From an uncultured Prevotella sp. (lineage in GTDB: Bacteria; Bacteroidota; Bacteroidia; Bacteroidales; Bacteroidaceae), in contig CAKPZJ010000039.1 of the NCBI GenBank assembly GCA_934204655.1, forward strand, positions 1 to 13,872: DNA of 13,872 nt. The letters are read 5' to 3'. Within the stretch, counting starts at the first letter, position 1. The number at the start of each line of letters is the position of its first letter. The position numbers were made by a program, and so were the translations under genes. Below are positions 1 to 6,110 of the stretch, one piece after another. The notes beneath the pieces were generated by a model. The model searched no databases, had not been told where the DNA came from, and was given only the letters and a program-made list of their open reading frames with translations.

Positions 1-49
<49 letters not shown>

Positions 50-294
50 AAAATATCGTTTCCATATCTTAGTATGGTTATTGTCTCTGTTCAGGACGCT
101 ATCCGTTTCGTTCAAGTTCAAAGCACCTGTTTCATCACCATCCACAAAGGATAGTGTGACGGTTCTCTTCTTTACCCAAGTGATACTTGTTTCCTCATAT
201 CACTTGCTTCTTGTACTACTACTCTTCTGTTTATATCTTAAATCTATCAAAGAACTCTTTTCTTTATACTTGAGAAGTGTTTCATTCTCGAAAG
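50..294 (-). other. rRNA operon leader (external transcribed spacer)
   Basis: This is the transcribed leader between the inferred rrn start site (~294) and 16S. No protein gene is supported here. Structure read on the sequence: a 9-bp perfect inverted repeat, CAAGTGATA (177-185) and TATCACTTG (198-206), with a 12-nt loop; a weaker hairpin at 135-159 (TCAC/GTGA outer, ATCC/GGAT inner); and a small hairpin CCATA/TATGG at 62-77 just before 16S. On the minus strand, 244-256 reads AGTTCTTTGATAG, which resembles the boxA antitermination element of bacterial rrn leaders. The boxA and processing roles are inferred from position and resemblance. Confidence 0.6.
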
Positions 295-300
295 CGGATG

Positions 301-332
301 CAAAGGTATAGCTTTTTATGACACCAACCAAA
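301..332 (-). promoter_or_regulatory. rRNA operon promoter, Bacteroidota type
   Basis: On the minus strand a perfect -7 box TACCTTTG (301-308; consensus TAnnTTTG) lies 20 nt downstream of a -33 box TTTG (329-332). This is the known primary-sigma spacing in Bacteroides and relatives. The upstream flank (333-420) is A/T-rich, as expected for an UP-like element at a strong rRNA promoter. Transcription would start near 294 and read into 16S. Confidence 0.8.
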
Positions 333-700
333 TGTTTCAAGAAAAAAGTTGCAGAAAACTGCATATTTTTCATATTTATTGACAAAATCAGACATTTTCA
401 GACAATTATTGACCGTTTTAGGTGATTTTATGGGCATGATAGGAGGAGCGGGGATTATCGCGACTGAAGCCACAAAAACTGCCAGAAAAGTGAAAAGATG
501 CACACGGTACGAGGTAGCATCCTCTACCCTGTCGGAAAGAAATAAGGAAAAATTATCTGCAAAAATGAGGACATTGAGAACTTACGCTGCACTATCGGCA
601 CTCAAAAATGATTTTTTTAAGGTTTCCGTTGCGCTATCGTCAAATGCAGATGGAGATATTGGAGGGTATGATGGAGGATGAGGAAAGAGCCATAGGGTAA
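333..700. other. Intergenic stretch with no supported gene
   Basis: Open frames exist on both strands (for example 430-681 plus and 282-503 minus), but they overlap each other or the rRNA promoter. None has a recognisable motif, a good start context or a partner gene. I see no tRNA, repeat or strong hairpin here. The AT-rich end next to 333 probably serves the rRNA promoter. Confidence 0.5.
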
Positions 701-711
701 ACAGAAACTAA

Positions 712-798
712 CCTATATAATATAATAAGGTATAGAGGGAGACTCTTAGCACATTATGATCCATGCCTTGAGCGCCCCTATATATATAATAAGGTGTA
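712..798. repeat. AT-rich direct repeat pair (CCTATATA..ATAATAAGG)
   Basis: Two near-identical blocks, 712-732 and 777-798, share CCTATATA, ATAATAAGG and then G/T-TA. They are about 65 bp apart and differ by two bases' length in the TA run. A diverged relative in inverse orientation (CCTTATATAAAATAGG) lies at 8515-8530, before the outer-membrane barrel gene; there it sits beside GGCGCTGCGCC, while the second copy here sits beside GAGCGCC. The function is unknown; it could be a dispersed intergenic repeat or AT-rich promoter remnants. Confidence 0.45.
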
Positions 799-873
799 AT
801 GTGGTCGCAGACAGCATCAAATGTGAAAGAACGTGGAGCTGCGCCACCCTGTAGTAGACTGATATATGCGTTA

Positions 874-935
874 CAAAAACAAAAGAGGCACTCCTCTATA
901 CGAACAGCAATAGCTGCTAAGTAGAGAAATGCCTC
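874..935 (-). terminator. Intrinsic terminator of the surface-protein/peptide unit
   Basis: Read on the minus strand, GAGGCA (935-930) pairs with TGCCTC (890-885). Inside it, CTCTA (926-922) pairs with TAGAG (898-894), and an apical CAGC-TATT-GCTG helix occupies 916-905. The stem is followed directly by TTTTGTTTTTG (884-874), a clear U-tract. It lies ~120 nt past the stop of the small peptide gene, so it most likely ends transcription of the 3455-to-1053 unit before the rRNA promoter region. The compound branched shape is unusual for a plain terminator. Confidence 0.7.
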
Positions 936-1052
936 AGTATTGTACCTAAATGGCAGGCGGTGATAACTGAGAGCCTGGCGAAAATCGCCTATATAGCCTA
1001 CCTTATGGTCGCCATATCCGGTGACTCCCAACCGGAGTTATAGAGAACTACC

Positions 1053-1250
1053 TCAGTCGCCGCCCCACGCGTTAGAATCATCCCAGTTAGGCTGACCCTC
1101 AGTGGAAGTACCTTCCGAGCCATGCACATCAAAATGGTCTATCGTTTCGTTTGTGCTACCATTAATTACGCTGGCAACATTGAGGCCACCACTACACAAT
1201 GACTCGCACGCTATCAGCTCGGCCATAGGCCTGATATACTCTTGTTTCAT
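1053..1250 (-). CDS. Short conserved-type Bacteroidales peptide, function unknown
   Basis: The gene encodes 65 residues if started at the ATG at 1250; a second in-frame ATG lies two codons upstream. I prefer 1250 because the protein then opens MKQEYIRPMAEL. That resembles the MKK-x-YI-x-P opening of numerous uncharacterised short peptides in Prevotella and Bacteroides, often found near surface-protein genes. The middle is Gly/Ser/Asn-rich, and the tail is acidic and aromatic (NWDDSNAWGGD). There is one CxxxxC-like pair near residues 16-21, no convincing signal peptide and no membrane segment. It starts only ~33 bases after the surface-protein stop on the same strand, so it is probably co-transcribed, and it is followed by a strong terminator. 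Whether it is secreted, processed or a companion of the surface protein is unknown; the family link is from memory, not a search. Confidence 0.65.
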   Translation of the reverse strand: MKQEYIRPMAELIACESLCSGGLNVASVINGSTNETIDHFDVHGSEGTSTEGQPNWDDSNAWGGD

Positions 1251-1283
1251 TATCATATTGGTATCTTAGAATTATTAAAATCA

Positions 1284-3455
1284 TTACCTTACTACTATTT
1301 TGCGTCCGTTAGAGATATAGATGCCCTTAGGCAATCCCTCGGTACTTGTGCCACGGCGAACAAGCTGACCATCGAGCGTGAAGACGCCATCTACGCCACG
1401 CTTGTGTGATGTGAGGTCAGGATTGGTGTGAATATCCTCGATGCCAGTAGTACTATCTTCAATGCCATCGATATAGATTGATGCCTGATTACCAGTCTGA
1501 CTATTGTTGCCCAGTTCGAACCAGCAGCGGAAACCCTTCAATCCATAGGTCTTATCGGCTGGAACCTGCCATAAGTTGCCCCTGTACATAATGAAGTCAC
1601 CAGCCAAGTCGTCGCGCCCGCTGATGATTTCATTGCCATTATCACCCTTGGTAAAGGTTTTAGCCATGGCACCATAACAGGTCATTGAGCCATAGTTACC
1701 CGTTTCGGCAGATGTTCTGGTCGCAGATTTCCAAGTTTTAGGGTCGACATACTTTTTAAGCGCATCCCTATCGAGCGACACCATAGTGATGTCGTAGTGG
1801 TTAGCGGCTATAGTGACGCTAAGGCGATTGTCCTCATCTGTAGATTTTGATATTCCGTCCTTGCCCAACCATTCCGAATTGTTATCGGCCTCCTCACTGG
1901 TATAGAATCGGTCGGCTGTATATGCCTGCGAGGTCATGTCCACCACCGGTGGATAGATGATATAGGGTGTAAAAGCCTTCAGCATCACCTCGTCATCCGT
2001 GCTGGGCTCTACCGTTACAAACTGGATAGAGTTGGACGTGAGCCTCTTGAGCTCAGCTAACTTGACGTTATCGCCAAAGGTACGCTTGAGTTGTCCGCGA
2101 GTAAGATTTACGGACAGAATAAGAGAGTTCCACTTGTTATCATTGAGCGTGCGATGCAGATGCAGTACGCTGTTCTTGTACTCATCGGTAGCATTGGCGA
2201 TATAGTTCATATCAGTAAGATCCTCGTCGAGTATCAGCTCGGGGTTACGACGTGGGCCCGCATAGAGCAGTTTAAAGTTGTCTACCGCCGTGAGGTCATT
2301 GTCAGTAACCGTAGCCCCATCGGCTACCGAGAAACCTATGCGTAGGGTTACAGGGTGCTCACTACTTATCTCATTGCCATCGGGCGTCTTCTCTACACAT
2401 ATCTGCACCTGATTCTCGTACTGACCAGCCATAAAGGCCATGCCAACAGCAGCACCGTTGTTATTGCCTTGATTCATCAAGACTCTTGACTGGCTTACGG
2501 GTAGCAGGTTAAGCGTGGCTTCCGAGGTAGCCACCTCGCTCTTACCATCGGCTCCTATTACCGACACAAAGAGTTTGGCCATAGGCTTACCATTAGCATC
2601 TGTCTGTGTACTAAATCCATTACAGCGAATAATATACCAGCCAGCCTTGTGCACTTTAACCGTCTGCGAAAGCCGATAGTTGCACGCTTTCCAAGCATAA
2701 CAGAAGTAATATTGGCCATAATCTTGCTGATGTCCACCATCATATTTTGGAGACCAGATACTTTTCGGATCACCAGTTGCTCCCCTATTGCTATATTTAC
2801 GAGCTGTATAATTATCACCGAACCAAACTTTATCCTCAACTGAGGTATTATCAACTTCCCAAGCTAAAGCATCAATATCATTGACACGAAAGTCGGGAGC
2901 CTTCATCAAGAACGAGAAGTCTATCAATGCCTCCATATTGGCAGGATTGGCCTTAGCCAGTTCGTAATACTCGGCCCGGGAGATGAGTTTCCATACTTGA
3001 TAATTGTAGTTATCTGAACCTTTAGCATCATCCTCTGGATTACAATTATTACTCTTAGCATCAGCCATGAGATACTTACCTTGCCCCAACTTTAGACGGT
3101 ACACCTTATTGGTTTCACTATATCCATCGGCCTTTTCGAAAACAAACTGACCACCAGGCGACGCATCCATATATACTTTATTTGCCTCCTTGATCCACAC
3201 ATACGTACCAGAACCCGAACCTATATAATTATTAATATAATAGGTATTTGCTATTGCAGGCGTAGAGCTTTCGAGCCAAATTCCATGTGGAGTGGTAACC
3301 ATGGTAGCATGGGTACCATACAGTCCACCTACACCTAAAAAACGCTTAGCGGCCACATTGTAAAGACATAGTAACTTCGCTGTATCGGTCGGCTTTTCTT
3401 TTATAGCTCCGTAAGTGCCTGCCACATGGTTAGCATCTGGGTCTACACCTGCCAA
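1284..3455 (-). CDS. Large Prevotella-type surface protein with T9SS-like C-terminal tail; 5' end disrupted
   Basis: The open frame encodes 723 residues from a TTG at 3455, which I do not believe is the native start. Residues ~25-165 contain lectin/beta-trefoil-like stretches (LLCLYNVAAKRFLGVGG, then YVWIKEANKVYMDAS). Residues ~185-400 look like beta-sandwich modules. Residues ~435-500 carry the KWNSLILSVNLT / FGDNVKLAEL segment that recurs in Bacteroidales surface proteins. The last ~40 residues (FTLDGQLVRRG then GLPKGIYISNGRKIVVR) match the style of a type IX secretion C-terminal sorting domain. The protein is therefore probably exported and cell-surface attached. The frame continues upstream of the TTG through QASATAKAQLRTEYG, a typical end of a signal peptide plus mature start, but then meets TAG at 3531-3533 with no ATG or GTG in between. 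The ligand is unknown. It is cotranscribed with the small peptide gene. Confidence 0.75.
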   Translation of the reverse strand: MAGVDPDANHVAGTYGAIKEKPTDTAKLLCLYNVAAKRFLGVGGLYGTHATMVTTPHGIWLESSTPAIANTYYINNYIGSGSGTYVWIKEANKVYMDASPGGQFVFEKADGYSETNKVYRLKLGQGKYLMADAKSNNCNPEDDAKGSDNYNYQVWKLISRAEYYELAKANPANMEALIDFSFLMKAPDFRVNDIDALAWEVDNTSVEDKVWFGDNYTARKYSNRGATGDPKSIWSPKYDGGHQQDYGQYYFCYAWKACNYRLSQTVKVHKAGWYIIRCNGFSTQTDANGKPMAKLFVSVIGADGKSEVATSEATLNLLPVSQSRVLMNQGNNNGAAVGMAFMAGQYENQVQICVEKTPDGNEISSEHPVTLRIGFSVADGATVTDNDLTAVDNFKLLYAGPRRNPELILDEDLTDMNYIANATDEYKNSVLHLHRTLNDNKWNSLILSVNLTRGQLKRTFGDNVKLAELKRLTSNSIQFVTVEPSTDDEVMLKAFTPYIIYPPVVDMTSQAYTADRFYTSEEADNNSEWLGKDGISKSTDEDNRLSVTIAANHYDITMVSLDRDALKKYVDPKTWKSATRTSAETGNYGSMTCYGAMAKTFTKGDNGNEIISGRDDLAGDFIMYRGNLWQVPADKTYGLKGFRCWFELGNNSQTGNQASIYIDGIEDSTTGIEDIHTNPDLTSHKRGVDGVFTLDGQLVRRGTSTEGLPKGIYISNGRKIVVR

Positions 3456-3800
3456 GTTCTCTATGCCATTGGCAGTACCATACTCTGTCCTAAGTTGCGC
3501 CTTAGCAGTGGCGCTTGCCTGTGCTCCCCTCTACACAGCCCACGACACACTACAGCACCACATACATACCGAGAGTAGCCATACCAGCCCTCTCTATGCC
3601 TATAGCCACCTACACTATACGCCCCACGACCACCACCCCAACCGCCTAAACCGACCAAAGCGGCTCGAAATGTCAGCAATGAGCACCCAGCGGACATCAC
3701 AGCGGGTAGTAAAACACACCCTGAACAGCCAGAGAGAGCACAAGGAAGAAAAAAGATAAAAAAAACAGGCTTTTTAGTAATAAGTTTAATATTTTTTGCC
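3456..3800 (-). other. Disrupted 5' region of the surface-protein gene; strand-asymmetric C/A-rich tract
   Basis: In the frame of the surface protein, the minus strand reads LVWLLSVCMWCCSVSWAV, then TAG (3531-3533), then RGAQASATAKAQL. This looks like the hydrophobic core and cleavage region of a signal peptide interrupted by a stop; further TAG codons lie at 3594-3596 and 3600-3602. Further upstream another frame gives SLFFLSFFFLVLSLAV, also signal-like, without an ATG. From ~3530 to ~3760 the plus strand is very rich in C and A and poor in G and T. No other gene is supported here, and no TAnnTTTG box on the minus strand was found except an imperfect TATCTTTT near 3750. Confidence 0.45.
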
Positions 3801-3808
3801 TAAATTTG
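3801..3808 (+). promoter_or_regulatory. Candidate -7 box for the polysaccharide gene
   Basis: TAAATTTG fits the Bacteroidota -7 consensus TAnnTTTG exactly, in an AT-rich stretch. I see no convincing TTG at -33 (expected around 3777-3782), so it is a half-match. A start near 3815 would leave a leader of ~28 nt to the ATG at 3843 or ~124 nt to the ATG at 3939. Confidence 0.45.
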
Positions 3809-3938
3809 CAACGAACAAGTTATCTACAGCGTGCCATCGTGTATGACCGCGTATGAAAAACTGAAATCCTACATAGATAGAAACATCATTGAAACGCTGG
3901 AATATCTTAGCACAATAATCGTCAACACAAGAAAACAA

Positions 3939-5897
3939 ATGACTGTACAAATTAGCTTACTTAACTGGTTCTTCAAAAAATCAGCCCTACCCTACTGGTG
4001 TGTAGTTGTCTTCGACTTCATGGTCTGTGTTATCGGTGGCATATTGATACTGCTACTACGCCATCCCGCCTCAGAGTTTTCTGGGCACTACATGGCTGTA
4101 CTACACACCTATATAGCCTTTGGCGTGGCTTATCTGATAGGTTCGCGTGTATTTCGCACCTATTCAGGCATACTGCGTTATTCCCAATTTGTCGATTTGC
4201 TACGCGTGGCGTATGCTTGCACCCTGGCCTTTGTTATAGCAGCGGCCTTTAACTATAGCATATCGCTGTTAGGGCTCACAGACGTATTCTACACACCCAA
4301 CTATCGCATGCTTTTTGTCAACTTCTGTGGTATTACCGCGCTACTATGTGCCTCGCGCATGGCCGTCAAGATGGTATTCGAAAGTGCGCTTGTAGGCAAG
4401 AGTGCCCAGCACACTCTCATCTACGGAACCCATGCCGGCGCCATATCTATGACCAACGATGCCCGCAACCACAAACCAGTCCAGTTTATCATAGACGGCT
4501 ACATCGGCGATAGCAAACCCCACTATACCGAACGCCTCATGGGTAAACCCATTTACTCGAGCCACGAGAATCTGACCGACATCATCCAGAAGCACGGCAT
4601 ACAGGCCGTAATGGTAAGCCCGCAGAAGCACGAGCTGTTCCTGAGTAACCGTCCGTTCCAGGATATGCTCATCAATGCAGGGGTAAAGATATACATAGCG
4701 CAAAACGCAGAGGAATGGAACCTGCACCGCGATGCCAAGGAGAAAATTCAGATGAGGGAAGTGAGCATCGAGGACCTGCTTCCCCGCGATGAGATACAGG
4801 TAGATATGGACAGCGTGGGTGCCCTGCTCAAGGGCCGAAAGGTGCTTATCACCGGCTCGGCCGGCTCCATAGGCTCCGAGATGGTCCGCCAGATAGCCGT
4901 GTACCACCCGGCGGAGATGATGCTCATTGACCAGGCCGAAACGCCCCAGCACGACATCAGGCTGATGATGAAGAACCAGTACCCCGGCATCGTGGCCCAC
5001 ACCGTGGTGACCAGTATCTGCAAGGCCGACCGCATGGAGGAGATATTCTCTACCTTCAGCCCCGACTATGTATTCCACGCGGCCGCATACAAGCACGTGC
5101 CGATGATGGAGGACAACCCCAGCGAGAGCGTGCAGAACAATGTGTGGGGCACCAAGGTGATAGCCGACCTGTCGGTTAAGTATGGCGTCAAGAAGTTTGT
5201 CATGATATCGACAGACAAGGCCGTAAACCCCACCAACGTGATGGGCTGCTCCAAGCGCATCTGTGAGATATACGTGCAGAGCCTCAATAAGGCCATCGTG
5301 GAGGGCCACGTGAAGGGCTCGACCCAGTTTATCACCACGCGGTTTGGCAATGTGCTCGGGTCTAACGGCTCTGTCATCCCCCTGTTCCGCAAGCAGCTCG
5401 CCGCAGGCGGCCCCCTGACCGTAACGCACCCCAAGATTATCCGGTTCTTCATGCTTATACCCGAGGCGTGCAAGCTGGTGCTCGAGGCAGGTACCCATGG
5501 CAAGGGCGGAGAAATCTTCGTGTTCGACATGGGCGAGCCGGTGCGTATAGCCGACCTTGCCCAGCGCATGATACAACTCAGTGGCGCCAAGAACGTGGAG
5601 ATTAAGTACACCGGGCTACGCGAGGGCGAGAAGCTGTACGAGGAGGTGCTCTCAGAGAACGAGAATACGCTGCCCTCGTTCCACAAGAAGATACGCATAG
5701 CCATGGTGCGGAGTTACGAGTACGCCGATGCCGAGCGGCAGATAGAGGAGCTGCGCGACGTGGCCGCCCGCTACGACGACATGGCCACCGTGGCTAAGAT
5801 GAAGGAGATAGTACCCGAGTATATCAGCAAGAACTCGCACTACGAGGTGCTGGACAAGCCAAGAGAACAACCCGCCCTGGCAGGCAAGACAGCCTAA
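3939..5897 (+). CDS. CapD/WbpM-type membrane NDP-sugar 4,6-dehydratase/epimerase
   Basis: This inner-membrane enzyme of the large FlaA1/WbpM/CapD family makes modified UDP-sugars for capsule, O-antigen or glycoprotein glycans. Residues below count from the upstream GTG at 3831. Four hydrophobic segments lie at ~55-78, 88-108, 120-145 and 155-175. They are followed by a first Rossmann-like domain (~190-300) and a C-terminal SDR domain. That domain has the NAD(P) motif TGSAGSIG (341-348), AAAYKHVPMMEDNP, and the catalytic S460-M471-xxx-K475. Met in place of the usual Tyr is the altered SMK triad known for WbpM. The frame is open from 3831 with an ATG at 3843. I chose 3939 because it follows an A-rich stretch (AAGAAAACAA), gives the usual ~650 residues, and starts just before the conserved WFFKKSALPYW. 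The first third is visibly more AT-rich than the rest. No sugar-pathway neighbours are in the window, so the exact substrate is open. Confidence 0.9.
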   Translation: MTVQISLLNWFFKKSALPYWCVVVFDFMVCVIGGILILLLRHPASEFSGHYMAVLHTYIAFGVAYLIGSRVFRTYSGILRYSQFVDLLRVAYACTLAFVIAAAFNYSISLLGLTDVFYTPNYRMLFVNFCGITALLCASRMAVKMVFESALVGKSAQHTLIYGTHAGAISMTNDARNHKPVQFIIDGYIGDSKPHYTERLMGKPIYSSHENLTDIIQKHGIQAVMVSPQKHELFLSNRPFQDMLINAGVKIYIAQNAEEWNLHRDAKEKIQMREVSIEDLLPRDEIQVDMDSVGALLKGRKVLITGSAGSIGSEMVRQIAVYHPAEMMLIDQAETPQHDIRLMMKNQYPGIVAHTVVTSICKADRMEEIFSTFSPDYVFHAAAYKHVPMMEDNPSESVQNNVWGTKVIADLSVKYGVKKFVMISTDKAVNPTNVMGCSKRICEIYVQSLNKAIVEGHVKGSTQFITTRFGNVLGSNGSVIPLFRKQLAAGGPLTVTHPKIIRFFMLIPEACKLVLEAGTHGKGGEIFVFDMGEPVRIADLAQRMIQLSGAKNVEIKYTGLREGEKLYEEVLSENENTLPSFHKKIRIAMVRSYEYADAERQIEELRDVAARYDDMATVAKMKEIVPEYISKNSHYEVLDKPREQPALAGKTA

Positions 5898-5941
5898 GTG
5901 CCCCACCTGTGGGCCGCTGCCCACCCTAAGAGTGTATCAAG

Positions 5942-5989
5942 ATAAGGCCAGACCACACTGCCACAAGCCGCAGCATGGTCTGGCCTTAT
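5942..5989. terminator. Convergent-gene hairpin, likely bidirectional terminator
   Basis: A perfect 14-bp stem, ATAAGGCCAGACCA (5942-5955) with TGGTCTGGCCTTAT (5976-5989), encloses a 20-nt loop with an inner CTGC/GCAG helix. It sits 45 bp after the stop of the plus-strand sugar enzyme and ~120 bp past the stop of the minus-strand barrel gene. Neither side has a strong U-tract, so termination is inferred from position and stem strength. Confidence 0.65.
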
Positions 5990-6110
5990 TGTAGGACGTT
6001 GCCCCTCTTTAATATGATAAAGAATACAAAAGCATTAGCGCCCCAGGCAATGCCCCTATCTTCTGGTGTCCTTTTCAGAGCCTAATTCCAAACAAAAACA
6101 GATTATCTTT

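Noticed and set aside
349..681. 110-codon plus-strand frame, and opposing 73-codon minus frame at 282-503
   Set aside because: They overlap each other and the rRNA promoter and have no recognisable motif, partner or start context.
708..1031. 107-codon minus-strand frame
   Set aside because: It is built over AT-rich direct repeats and a terminator hairpin, so an open frame by chance is more likely than a gene.
1088..1365. GTSTEG-x-P shared by the small peptide and the tail of the surface protein
   Set aside because: The six residues use different codons and sit in unlike contexts; chance or convergence is the simpler reading.
3531..3533. TAG recoding as an explanation of in-frame TAG codons upstream of the surface protein
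   Set aside because: Other genes in the window show no in-frame TAG, and the GntR gene appears to end normally at TAG, so a decayed or mis-assembled 5' end is more likely.
4344..5576. 410-codon minus-strand frame opposite the sugar enzyme
   Set aside because: It is antisense to conserved catalytic motifs of a clear gene; the His/Leu/Gly-rich product is typical of a shadow frame in GC-biased codons.
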